NCBI RefSeq assembly: GCF_000182565.1
Contig: NW_015971548.1
Coordinates: 550,047-614,046 of the forward strand
DNA from: Spizellomyces punctatus DAOM BR117
Lineage: Eukaryota > Chytridiomycota > Chytridiomycetes > Spizellomycetales > Spizellomycetaceae
Length of the DNA: 64,000 nucleotides
Direction: 5' to 3'
A model generated the notes under the pieces. The model was not told the DNA's origin and searched no databases. It worked only from the letters and a program-made list of their open reading frames with translations. Position numbers and translations under genes: made by a program. Shown one piece after another: positions 38,435-50,025 of this stretch (positions within the stretch are counted from its first letter, which is position 1; each line of letters begins with the position of its first letter).

Positions 38435-40965
38435 ATGCGATTCTGTCGCATTTTGACGTCACTGTTCCTGTCAATTGTAGTTGACTGTGTGGTATCGGCA
38501 GGTTCTGCCCACACAACGCCGGATGGTGTTTGGTCGCCCGATGTAGCCCTTCGAGGAGTTCATCCAACCAGTAAGACCAGCTACTATGTTGAGAGTAAAT
38601 GATATAATACTCACATGCAACTTGGTTATGTAAAGAGCTCGGGTTATACACAGCTACAAAAAGCACGCAATCCTTTCAGTGCCTTGATAGGTCCAAACGC
38701 ATTCCTTTCTCCGCTGTCAACGACGACTATTGTGATTGTCAGGACGGATCTGATGAGCCTGGTACGAAGACAAGAACTTGAATAGCAGCATTTCGTCAGC
38801 GTACGAACTTAGTAGGTAACCCAATGCAGGAACGTCGGCCTGTAGTAATGGCACTTTCCACTGCAAGAATAAGGGGCATATTGGAGCAGATATTTTGAGT
38901 TCACGGGTGAATGATGGGGTTTGCGGTTAGTTCAATGAAGTCATTCAGCTCACTTGCTCTGCTAGTCGATCCTTGTCAAGCGCGCTCTAATCAGCCTCAC
39001 TTTCAGACCCGGAATGTTGCGATGGGTCAGATGAATATTTGGGCCTAATTAATTGTCCAGACAAGTGTAAGGAAGTTGGGACGGCTTATAAGAAGCACAT
39101 TGAGGAGCAGCGACGCATCTTGGCCGAGGTACTAGTTAACTGTCCTTTGCTCTTGACTGTGTGACTAACGAAAAATCGTAGGGAGAGAGGCTGGCTCGAG
39201 AATATGCTGCATATGGTGCTAAACAGCAGACAGACCGAACTACGCAAATAGCTAAGCTGGAGACGCAGATCTCGGTACTGGATGGGCGAATCAAGAAATT
39301 AGCAGGTACCGATGAAGCCAGTACCATTATCTGACGACTTATTGCTGATTTTTCTATCTAGAGATAAAGGCTGCGGCTGAGGCTTATGAGGAGAAACGTA
39401 AAGCAAAGGGTCAGACCGTTGAATCAGCTGAGCAGGAGGAAGAGTCAACCCGACTTAAGGGCAAATGCTGCCCAACGCTCGAGAAGTGTAGGGAAATGCT
39501 GGACGAACAAATTGGTCATAATCTTCTGCTAGACGAAAGAATCGAGTACCTGCAGGAGGGAGCATGGAATCTTGATAGCGTAGAGGAGGCGACCAGGGAA
39601 GACGATCATGCCGTTAGTAATGCTGTCGACGGGTGGGAAGGGTACAAACTGATGTATTACTTCTTCGACGAAGAAACTGTTGACGAAGAGCTAGACACTG
39701 CTGACGAGCAGCCAGCGAATGAGATGCCCATTACAGGGAACGATGATGAACAGCAGCCAAAGCCGAAGCCGAAGCCGGACTGCTGCACGAGACTGAAGAA
39801 ATGCAAGCGGGAAGTTGATGATGAACAAGAGAAGCATCTGCACCTCCAGGATAGGCTGGAGGCACTGCTGAAAGTGTTCTACCATCTTAATGATGTGAAG
39901 GTCAAATCAAAACGAGATGATGAAGCGGTTGGGAGGGCTTATGAGAAGTTCAACGATTACAGGCTCATGTTCCGGGGTGAGAAGATACCTCCCATGCCCG
40001 ATATTGAAGAATTGGATGTGCGGAAAGAAGCTTCGGAAGTACCAAGAACCACGGAAGTACCAAGAACAAAAAATGCGACAGAAGACTGTAATCGTCCAGA
40101 TGCGCCGCTAGTTAGCTGCTTGCGGCAGAGACTACAAAGCTACAGCAAGTCCCTATGGAAGCAAATGTTGGCTTTGGTCCGAACCCCGACAGCAGCAGAG
40201 GAAGCCGCAATGCTACGGGTCGATCCTATCAAAGCCAAAGCAAAATTCAACTTGGCGGAAACCCAGCGTTTCGACCTCCAGGAAAAGCTCAATCACTTAA
40301 AAAAGCTCAAAGATGTAGACTTCGGACCAGCAGGCGTGTGGGAAAAGCTTTTTGAACAATGCTTTGAGTATGATGCCGCAGAGTAAGTTTATATATCTGG
40401 ATGATGTTGCTGCATTTCTGCGATGACTAATTACGGAAGGGGTTTTACACAGATATAAATATTACATCTGTCTTTTGCAGAAGGCGGAACAAAAGCCTAA
40501 AAGTGGAACAGCCGGAACCAACCTCGGGTAAGACTTGATGCAGTACGTCGCGGCCTGTGGTGCGGAAGGGGCTGACACCTATTATCCAGAACCTTCACGA
40601 GATGGGGACGCCGCGATGACAAGCTGACCACCGCGGCAAATCGCTACAAATATATGATGTACGAGAACGGTGACCAGTGCTGGAATGGGCCAGCGCGCTC
40701 TGTTGAGGTAAGAACTATGAACTTGGGCAAGGCTGGTGTTCCGTGAACTATATGCCGATCAATTTCTTCTTTGTAGGTGGCTCTCGAGTGCGGTGCAGAT
40801 ACGAAGGTTCTTTCGGTCGTCGAAATGAGCAAGTGTGAATATACTGCGCGCCTGCGATCTCCTGCAGCTTGCGACCTTGCAATCCCAGAGCAAGAGATTG
40901 AAAAAGAGGCGGCATCGGCGGCTGCAACACAGTCGACCTCGTCCTCGAACAGAGATGAACTTTGA
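38435..40965 (+). CDS. PRKCSH: Glucosidase II beta subunit (ER N-glycan trimming)
   Basis: The non-catalytic partner of ER glucosidase II retains the enzyme in the ER and recognises mannose. The start gives a signal peptide ([21 protein letters not shown]) followed by the RGV motif. Two LDL-receptor class A-like repeats follow: [27 protein letters not shown] and [11 protein letters not shown] … [16 protein letters not shown]. Next come a coiled coil ([14 protein letters not shown] region near 39180) and an acidic centre. The C-terminal mannose-6-phosphate-receptor-homology part is [19 protein letters not shown] then [13 protein letters not shown] … KCEYTA. The protein ends NRDEL, an ER-retrieval signal of the KDEL/HDEL class. 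The middle contains two copies of a CC-x5-C unit (39466 and 39781; see findings). Several short introns; the first joins HPT to LGLYTATKS. Confidence 0.93.
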
Positions 40966-41418
40966 AGTATCACGACAGTATATCATGTACAGTACAACTA
41001 CCCATGCTGAACAAGAAGGGGGGAACCCAACAGATGCCATTTTAGAAATTCTGACACATCACGACAATCTATCATCTGTCCTTTAGTCTGTAGGACGTCT
41101 GTCACAGCTCTACTCATATCTGCCTTCATAATCCGATGTAAAGGACCTCACCTTTATGCCGCTCGCTCCACTCGTAGATCTGTCCAGCATGAAAAGATGC
41201 AGGTAACGAGTGGGGTATTATATGTACCAAATCATTGTTTGGTGCCTGATAGGCAGCCAACCCTCTTCAGAAATCTGAAACATTGGAGGAGCTAGTAAGA
41301 TGGACTCCACACGGAGTCGTGTCACACCGCATGCAACGTCAAAAAGTTTGTTTATTATATAAATCTTGGAACTTTGGAGGTACAAACCCATAAAAAAATG
41401 CAATCGCATCAAGGCTGA
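40966..41418. other. Gene-free stretch before the tRNA gene
   Basis: About 450 bases downstream of the glucosidase II beta gene hold its 3' end. The only other feature I see is the T-run terminator of the opposite-strand tRNA gene. Confidence 0.5.
41392..41398 (-). terminator. RNA polymerase III T-run terminator of tRNA-Gln
   Basis: A run of seven A on the + strand (seven T on the transcribed-sense minus strand) lies 20 bases beyond the tRNA 3' end, the standard Pol III stop signal. Confidence 0.8.
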
Positions 41419-41490
41419 AGGTCCCACCGAGATTCGAACTCGAGTCGCAGGATTCAAAGTCCTGAGTGCTAACCACTACACCATGGAACC
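41419..41490 (-). tRNA. tRNA-Gln (anticodon UUG)
   Basis: The reverse complement begins GGTTCCATGGTGTAGTGGTT and folds as a complete 72-nt cloverleaf. The acceptor stem pairs GGTTCCA with TGGGACC, followed by discriminator T. The A box (TGGTGTAGTGG) and B box (GTTCGAATC) are intact. The anticodon loop is CTTTGAA, with anticodon TTG at 41455-41457. There is no intron and no encoded CCA, as expected for a eukaryotic nuclear tRNA. Confidence 0.97.
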
Positions 41491-42393
41491 TTTAAGAAAT
41501 TCAGTTGGAGAAGAAATATCTGATGTGTTATAACTCATCTAATCGACAGGGTTGTTCTCGTCAAAGGTGTCAGATGAGTTTCCATGATGCCAGCTAAACG
41601 GTGTGTGGCCGACGATCCTCGTGCGTCTATTGTGGCTGCCCGAGGAGGATTCCACTACTTTCACTTGGTCGGGTTGCTGTCAAGGAACCAAGGTCCTGCT
41701 GACAGTTTGGTCTTACAAAGAGTCAACGATCTTCGAACACTGTGAAGCATGCAACCTCCTCAAATCAGTCTTTCGTGGCCTGTCTGCTCACATGATGTTC
41801 TCAAATCGATCGTTAATGCGAAACTAGATGATATCGTGGAGGCAGATGTTACCAGCCCATTTGATGAATCGCATTTCCTTGAAGCACATCGACCGCCAGC
41901 GAACACCGAGTCACCCGAGCTTACACTCCAGTTTCCTGAGCGTGGTGTTGGCATTGCCGGGTTAGAAGTCCATAGCAATGCAAGATTTCTCGAGCTTTAC
42001 GCAGACGAAGAGTACTGCGGCTCTTTTGAAGGATCTTCAATATCTGAAAGGTAGTTCGAAAGCAAACAGACATCCCCCACAACAGGAATTTGAATAGTAA
42101 GTGTTACATATGAGATATGCAAACAGAATAGCTTTGGAGCAACCGGTCCCGACTTGCACCCTCCGAATAAAAGTATGTGGCCAGTGCGTAACGGACGAGT
42201 TGGAATATATTAAGGCTGATGCTTTGTAGTTCTGTTCGCTTCCTCGCGACAGCAAGGACTTGTTGTGGATCAAAAAGATAACTGTAAATTGCGTTCTTTG
42301 CCCACCAACCCAACCGCCTCTAGGGGAGGCACAGGTAGCGACATCTGCACTGGGCCAGAAATTGTATCTGTCTGACGCTGATAAACTCCACAG
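41491..42393. other. Uncertain stretch with small open frames
   Basis: Two frames could be exons of a gene on the + strand. One starts at 41584 (MMPAKRCVADDPRASIVAAR…, stop near 41745). The other, 41749-42054, is about 100 codons and reads SLSWPVCSHDVLKSIVNAKL. I could not find a convincing splice between them and recognise neither. They are left unannotated as genes. Confidence 0.3.
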
Positions 42394-42956
42394 ATGAGCT
42401 TCGATATGTTGCAAGTTCGACAAATGGTGGATGCGATGAACCTTTCCATCCCTCCTTCGGCGCAAAGTCTTTTGCAATTCCTTGAACTATCGCAAATATC
42501 AAACCGCCAAGTGCTGAACCCACAGAACCTGTCCCTCCCGCGGTCGCCACACTTCCCGAGCCATCACGAATCGTTAAATGGGAATCTCAGCGTGTCGTCT
42601 CTTGCAGATAGTCTCGCCCAAATCCAATTACAAACCTTATCTCCCACCCCTTTGCCGCAGAGCGCTGAACTGAGTTCATTGCAATCAACCCGGACAGTCC
42701 GTTCAACAGACTGCCCACCTGAGTCAAGGTTTGATCTATTTCATATCATCGCTACACGATCGAATATCTTCCGCTTAATATTGCTTGGTGCTCTAGGACG
42801 CTTCTTGATCCGGCGCCTCTGGATCCATATACGCGCATCATGCAGCAGATCGACGCCAAATTTGAAGTAATGAAGAGGCATTTTGATGCACGATTTGACG
42901 CACTGGAGAATCACTTGACTCAGCTGGTTCAGATATTGAGCAATGAGAATGCGTGA
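42394..42956 (+). CDS. Small hypothetical protein with C-terminal coiled coil
   Basis: Two exons (42394-42728 and 42797-42956) join in frame at a GT-AG intron and give 164 residues. The N-terminal part is Ser/Leu/Pro-rich (NLSIPPSAQSLLQFLELSQI). The second exon encodes LLDPAPLDPYTRIMQQIDAK followed by an amphipathic heptad-like helix (FDARFDALENHLTQLVQILS). No family is recognised. The frame-perfect splice and the clean coiled coil argue that it is real, but it has no independent support. It is convergent with the CYTH gene. Confidence 0.5.
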
Positions 42957-43198
42957 TGGAGGACTGATCGTTGCGATATTTGTTACGCTGACGATCTTTC
43001 ACGGGTATTCCGCAGGACAGAGCGGTTGGACGACCAGCTGTGAGTTCTATGCGACAGTAAATCGAGAATTAATGCCTCCCCGCCATTGCATTACCGTGGC
43101 TGGTGGTCCCCGATTGCTACTCAGTGCTGATATCACAGCTAAAGGGCTTGATTATGTAAATAGATAAATATCTGACCTATAGAGTGACTACGCTATTG

Positions 43199-44205
43199 TT
43201 ATAATATCGACCCAGCTCTCATATTGTCTGTTTTGTTTCGTTGACTGTATCCGTATGGGACACTGTTCGCTTGAAGAAAAGCCTCACTACAATATTGACC
43301 AAGGAGGCATGAAGTCAGACGTGGCGCACAAAATGAAAATACAGCATGACCCACATGTCTCTTTTTGCTTCCTCTGGGGTGGGACTTTCAATTTCAATCT
43401 CATAGGCTTCGCCGAACGTATACTTTTGTAGACCGTGAAATCACCCATAGTTAATCATTGGCAGTGGCCAAGCTAAACGCACACTTGTTCTGTACCACAG
43501 TAGCGTCAACCTCCACTTTCCACCTTTTCCACTCGAACACTTCTCTTAGTGTGCTATATGATCCGATAATACGGGCGTCGGACGGGTGCTTTAGCTTTGC
43601 CGCAAGCTTACCAAGGAGAGGATGGCTGTGATATGACTTATGCTCAGCATCGCCCCTCTCATCTACGCCACGTTATATTCACAGGGGGACCTACTCTTGC
43701 GACATCGACCCAAGGTCTGACGGAGATCTAAGCAATCTTTCTGCGAGCTCTGTCGATATTGAACGTTCTTCCTGAATGATAAGCGAATGTGAATAAGAGA
43801 GAGTTGTTGATATTAAAAAAAGACTCCCTTTCTATATATGTACCTCTGCTACTCGAGATATTCCGTCAGTGAGGAGAGCGTTCCCTTTGATAGTTGCAGT
43901 GAACGTAACAAGCGGTTGCTCGGTGCCATCATTTGAACCTTCATTCATTACTGAGCGATCATTGATGTCCGCCCGCCGTATTCGAAATACTGATTTGTCG
44001 CTCTGCCTATCGAAATATGTTAAGCATTCGCGACATACAGAATCCGTAAATAACTAAGGGTTACGAACAATTCAGCCCCGCAGCCATCTAAGAACCAGTT
44101 TTCTTGGCGCTCAGTGCGACAGTGTAAACCCTGAATTTTGAACAAAGCTACGACTTGCTCATAGGTCTCTCTTGATGGTAAGCGTATTTTGATCTCCACT
44201 TCCAT
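43199..44205 (-). CDS. CYTH-domain triphosphate tunnel metalloenzyme (ThTPase/TTM3-like)
   Basis: CYTH enzymes hydrolyse inorganic or nucleoside triphosphates in a charged eight-stranded beta tunnel. The signature start MEVEIKIRLP (ExExK-type motif: E, E, K) lies at 44205, followed by QENWFLDG. Later exons supply DKSVFRIRR (arginine pair), FTATIKGNALLTDGISR, EERSISTELAERLL, LREVFEWKRWKVEVDATVV and YTFGEAYEIEIESPTPEEAK (EYEIE-like motif). The last exon, after an intron, reads EAFLQANSVPYGYSQRNKTD with stop at 43199. All the key acidic and basic tunnel positions I can place are present. The frame stays open upstream to 44268 (MLRSAIASPVGSSLLQLYTR), which would be a plausible mitochondrial leader if used. 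It shares a short divergent promoter with the condensin gene. Confidence 0.85.
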
Positions 44206-44467
44206 TTTACGTGTGTACAACTGGAGCAAGCTACTGCCAACGGGAGAAGCGATCGCTGACCTCAGCAATATGTCCGAAATTCGGACACCGCGAGGTCACC
44301 AGCAAGAACTGTATTGGCTCACCGTTTCGTCAACGCAGCGTTCGCCGTGGTGTTCGGAGCGAAAGCCATGCGCTAACGAGATATTCTATCCCAGCCTTCT
44401 CGATACCTTCAGCACCTCGTCAGTCACAACACAACTTTGCAGATCACACCATTCCTGCGGTAGCGCA
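44206..44467. promoter_or_regulatory. Divergent promoter between CYTH enzyme and condensin subunit 1
   Basis: Only 262 bases separate the two opposite start codons, so regulation is probably shared or overlapping. No clear TATA box or known site was recognised. Confidence 0.4.
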
Positions 44468-47400
44468 ATGAGTGACCTTTTCAACTTGCATGAAGAGCTC
44501 GTGCATTTGCAGGAGAATAATGTACAAATAGACAATGAACTGGATATAACTAATTTATCGCCTGACTCTGTCAGTGAAAAGCTTGATGGTAGGGCAGTAT
44601 GGCTCTACGTTAGATATGCCCGGTACGCTTGATATAACTAACAATTGGTGTAGAATTGGTCGAGGCTTTGCAAGGTGACCCCACGCATATCATTGTACCA
44701 GAAACCTTTGACACTACTCGCAGCTTTATTCGGTGCGTGAACCTCTGAATCCGCCTTTTCAACGAGAAGTCAATTCATTGCTGTTTTCCTCAGACACTTC
44801 GACGCGCTAAGTCTGGAGACCACCCATAAGTTCGTCGATTTGCTGCTATCCGGTATGGTCACTGTACAGCTGGAGCAGGAATTGCATGTTAGTAATGTAC
44901 TACGTTATAGTGTTTGCGGATCAGATGAGAAGCGTTGAAACTGACATTGAAGAGAATGCTCAACATAACTTCGAACAAGACAAAAGTACTCTGCTGATGT
45001 ACACATTTTGCTGGCATTGGCTTCTGGAAATGGCTGAAAATCGTTGGAAGAGCATCAAGAAGCAGAATGATAAGGCAGCAACTCTTACTGGAAAGCCGAA
45101 GGTTGCATGATTTATTTGATAAAAACTTCAATGTGAACGGATTATTGACGCACCATATGCTCATATCAGGGGAGAACCGCCAAGGGCAAGCGCGAAGATG
45201 CAGGTGGTTGGGATTGGGGGTCCCAAAAGCTGCATGCTTTGCAGAACGCTATGAAGCTCCTCGATCTGGATCTCAACAGGATCATCATTGCATTGTCCGA
45301 TAGGGAAAGCCTTATTAAGTATGGCCAGAATACTTAGTCTAAGAAAGGGTTTGCTTGAAACTTAACCCCTACGCCAACCCCGTTTCTTAGCATGATCAAC
45401 AAGTCCGTATCCCTGATTTTGGAAGATCCCGAGGCAGTTAAAGAGGATGCGATGAAGTCCTGCTGTATTGACATCTTAGCCCTTTGCGTCACGCGATACG
45501 ATCGAGGAATGGGTCAAGGTGAGAAATCTCTATGCAGTTCCTCAATGAAATCCGATGATGATCAACAATTGGAACCAGGTCTTCAAACGAGAGTCGTCGA
45601 TCAGTATCTCCGTGAGGAGCATTTAGCAGATTTTGTCGCCGATTGGATGCACACCTTGGTCGTCAAATACTCAGATACGACTTTGATAGAGAGCGTTTTA
45701 CGGTAGGTTACGTCAATTCGGGTACAGTGGATGCTATTTTTCTCACTTATACCCTTCCTCCAAACAGACGATGTATGAACAAAGAGTTCAGCGACAAAGA
45801 CTTGAAAGTTGCAAAGGCCTTTTCAAAATTCCTTGTCCGCCTCTCTGAACTTGCACCCAAGGAGGTGCTGAAACAGATGGTGCATCTGCAAGTGCATTTT
45901 GACTCAGAGGTATGAGTGTGGAATCCATGCAGACATGCCCACCACGAGCATAATTTCTCAACTATCCAAAACTTTTAGTCGTATACTATTCGTCTTGGGA
46001 TGATAGAGGTGATCGGGAACCTGATCCACAATCTGTTAGCCCTGGATAGTTCTGAGAGTGCGGCGAAATCCCTACATGCATATTACGAGATTCTTCAAGA
46101 GCGCTTTCGCGATGTAAACGCATACGTGAGGGTGAAAGTGCTGCAAGTCTTGATAAAACTTACAGAGTAAGAGTATCGTTGAACCTATTGCCACGGCAGG
46201 TCCTGAACAGCATTTGATGCATTAGGCGCCGAGAAGATTCTGGTCTTACCGATATTCCCCTTGCGACGCGGCCACTTTTGATAAATCTGACAGCCGGAAG
46301 ACTGCAAGATAAAGCGAGCAATGTCCGCAAAAATGCCATCAAATTGCTGACTAAATTCATCTCAACATCGCCATTCTTTGTCATCGCACAAGATGAAGGA
46401 AGGCTCTCACTCAAGTGGTTTGAGGAAAAGAAACACAATTTGGAAGAGGTTATCAAGGTTGGAAAGCTGTCTGAGATAAGCTTCATGAACCAAAATTAAT
46501 CTACAATTGTAGCTGAAATTTCCTAAAGAAGAGCTTCCTGGTGTTGCGGACGACGAAGAAAAGCCGGAAGATGGCGATGAGAAAACTGGTAGTTCTGAAG
46601 ATGGTGTACCTGATGAGGAAGATGTAGACAGAAGCCAAAAGGAAGACGTGCCAGGAGATGGTGCAAATGATGAACCATCTGTCGAAGAAACCGCATCATC
46701 AACTCTCATCCCCGGCGAGCAGGAACTACGCAATCTGCGAGGGTTGTTGAAGTATTATCGGGATGGCATTCGGTTCATTCGGCAGATTGAAGCGGTGGTT
46801 CCCACTATGTGCGAGCTGTTGGCTTCCAACACAAAAGGAGAAGTCATCGAGGCGATGAACTTTTTTGTAACTGCACACAGATACGAGATGGAATGCGCAA
46901 CGGTAAGAAGCTTTGTGCATGTTTGAATTTCTGAGAGGTTAAACACAAGTGCTTTTCAAGATGGGTGTAAGAAAGATGGTGCATAAAGTGTGGGATAAAG
47001 ACACGGGTGAATCGGAACGACTCAGCGTTAGAGACCACTTGATCAAGAGCTACTTCGCTCTGTATTTTGAGCCTCCACCATCCAGAAGAGACCCTGCCGA
47101 GGCTATCGCCGACAATCTCATAACGTGTGTACATGATGTTACTGCCATGTCAGGCATGCGTGGCTCAACCGCACATTCTCCTGTAGGTTGACGCATACCA
47201 TGACTTTGGCGGAGTTGACATCTTTGGAACAGTTGCTCAGTCTCATGGTTGCAAGCAATATGGTTGACGAATCTGTGTTGCCGGTATTGTGGGGCGTCTT
47301 CGGTAATGAACGATGGAGTGATTCCGCGCCTCTTCAGATGCGTACTAATCTACCCTAAAGCTTCAAAGAAGCAGGCAGCCCAGAGACGCCGAGGAGCTAT

Positions 47401-49688
47401 TATCATTCTAGGTATGTTAGGCAAGGCGAAAAAAGAGGTTATTGCAGAAAATCTTGAGATACTGCTCCGAGTGGGACTTGGCGAGTTTGCCAAGGTGGGT
47501 ATAGATATCTGACGCTTGCGTCTGAGGTTTATTTATAACATGGGGTTTCAGAGAGATCTCCTTTTGGCCCGTTATTCTTGTGTTGCATTGCAACAGCTTG
47601 GAACCGTGAGGCGTCAGAAAGGTATATTATGGGAAAGGAAGCACATTCTCGACATTTTCTCATTTCTTATGATTTGCAGGTTCATTGTCTCCTGGTTATA
47701 CACGCCTACCTGCCAACCATCCTATTTTCATGAGGCTACGAGATTTGATGATTGAACCAGCCGGGTCGTTGGAATGGTATGCTACATCCGGATCAGCGTG
47801 CAAAGGGAATAGTCCGTAAACATCACATTATTAGGTTCGGATTTGCTGAGCAAGCAATCAATGCGATCTACCTGCTGAGTGAGCACCCAGACATCACTTG
47901 CGGCGACGTTGTAAAAAACATTGCGAGTAGTGTGCTGAACTTACCGAAGTCAGTCGATTCTGATGTGGACCAGGTGGCTGCCCAGCTCTCTGAGACACTT
48001 CATATTGATGACAAAGGAGAAGACGCGGCTATGGAGTCGCAGAAGGATGATGCACTCATCGATTCGTGCGATCCTCTGGATCTAAGCAAGCTGTGCTTCG
48101 TCGTAGGCCATGTGGCCATCAAGCAAATTGTGCATCTCGAGGCGGTTGAGGCCGAATGGAAGCGGAGGAAGCACGCTGGTACATTGCGAGTTTCTCTGGT
48201 TTCGCGCTGCTTTCTCTAACATGTTCCTTTGCACAGAGGAGGCAATCAAAACTCCTCGTAAGCAGGGTGGCGATGAACTGGATCAAGTGACCGGTACAGC
48301 AGAGGACGAGTTCACCGAAGCTATTGCGCATATTCGAGAGCGGGAGCTTCTGTTCGGGGATCGCTCGTTGTTAGGCTCCTTTGGACCGCTCATTGCTTAC
48401 ATTTGCCTTCATAACGCAGCGTTCAATGTGAGTTTGTTTGAAGACAACGTAGCAGTCGTCATATGTGCTGAATGTGATTATTGCAGCATCCCATTCTGCA
48501 AATTATGGCCGTTCTTGCTCTGTGCAAATTCATGTGTGTCAGCTCGGACTTCTGCGACGCGCATCTGCAATTGCTATTCACAATTCTCGAGAAAGCGGAG
48601 GACCCTATCATCCGTAGCAACACTGTGATTGGTTTGGGGGATATGACCGTATGCTTCAATTCGCTGATCGATCAAAACATTTCGTACCTTTACAACCGTC
48701 TCAACGATAAAGATCTGAACGTCAAGAAGAACACATTAATGGTTCTCACTTTCTTGATCTTGAACGGAATGGTAAAAGTTAAAGGACAAATCTCCGAAAT
48801 GGCAAAATGCCTACAGGACGAAGATCAGAGGATCAGCGATCTGGCCAAACTGTTCTTTACCGAGCTTTCCACCAAAGATAACGCCGTGTACAACAATCTG
48901 CCGGACATCATCAGTAATTTATCTCATCCTGAGACCGGTGTTGCTGAAGACACCTTCAAGGATATCATGAAATTCCTATTGGACTTCATTAAGAAGGTTC
49001 GTAACGCGGCTTTTAATTAACATCAGCTACATATTAACTGAAGCGATTTTTCAGGACAAACAAACAGAGAACATTGTCGAAAAGCTCTGCCTACGATTTC
49101 GCAATGCCGATGGCCCTCGTCAATGGCGGGATATATCTTTCTGTCTCTCATTGTTGTCGTTTGCTTCGGATAAGAGCGTCAAAAAACTGGTGGAGCACCT
49201 GCCCCATTTTCAAGACAAATTGCATGAACCTGTCTTGTACAAGCACTTCCAAGATATACTTGGCAAGGTAAATTTCTGAGCGAAACCTCGTAGCGTAACA
49301 TGTTCATAGCTGAGACGTCTGCCAATTTAGGCCAAGAAGGTTGCCAAGCCCGAGACGAAGACTCTAATCGAGGACTTTGAAGTCAAACTTCAAGAGCTTC
49401 ATGAAAAGTGCGTCGAGAATGAGCAGGCCGTGTCAGCTGCCAGCCAGGAGCAACAAAAGGCGAACAAAGGAGGAAAGGTGAAACGGGAACCAGACATGGA
49501 TGGAGTATCAGATGCGCTTGATGCATTATCATTGGTAAGTGTGGCTGCCGCGAGATACTGTTAGATACTTGAAGGTCGTAGCTGAGGAATTGATTCAATA
49601 GGAAGCCAATGCCCCAAATCGAAAGCGACGGCAAAATAACGCGGCGATTGACGACGACGTCGATATCAATGACCTTTTTGATGCTTAA
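44468..49688 (+). CDS. NCAPD2: Condensin complex subunit 1 (HEAT-repeat, CAP-D2)
   Basis: This is the HEAT-repeat subunit that helps load condensin on mitotic chromosomes. The start at 44468 gives MSDLFNLHEELVHLQENNVQ. Following exons carry the conserved N-terminal block (MYTFCWHWLLEMAENRWKSI). The central text is MCELLASNTKGEVIEAMNFF and VRKMVHKVWDKDTGESERLS. The C-terminal Cnd1 domain (near 48500-49000) includes EDPIIRSNTVIGLGDMTVCF, YLYNRLNDKDLNVKKNTLMV and DEDQRISDLAKLFFTELSTK. The end is basic then acidic (KRRQNNAAIDDDVDINDLFD), with TAA at 49686-49688. About 20 short introns interrupt it. An acidic insert (near 46540-46690, EEKPEDGDEKTGSSEDG) is typical of a flexible loop. Total size fits the family (around 1200-1400 residues); individual joins were not all checked. 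Confidence 0.93.
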
Positions 49689-50025
49689 AATTTTGCTTCC
49701 AATCAGGAAAGTCATAATATTGTATATAATCAATATATCTTATATGTGTTCATGTAAATCAAGAGCCGTAGATATTTGCATGATCTTCCTGCTGATCACT
49801 GGATTGCATAATCACCAAGCCCAAGGGTCTGTGATATACTCTAGTAATAAGCCCGTCTCCACTTTTAACAGCTTTCTGATGACGTAACAGAAACCCTTCA
49901 GGATATTCTCCGAGACATGCTCGGGCTATTATTGTCATCATGGGGAGCAGGAAGAGGGGCTGTCGAACAGCTTGATTTCCTTAGATCATCAGATATTCAC
50001 ACTTTGTAGAAATTGGTTCCCAAAC
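49689..50025. other. Short intergenic stretch
   Basis: About 340 bases between condensin (3' end) and the CaaX protein (5' end), both on the + strand. It must hold a terminator and a promoter; no RNA gene or repeat is visible. Confidence 0.45.

Noticed and set aside
42943-43167. 74-codon frame with a signal-peptide-like start
   Set aside because: It overlaps the end of the coiled-coil gene and lies in the convergent gap before the CYTH gene stop. It is short, with no recognisable family or splice; chance is likely.
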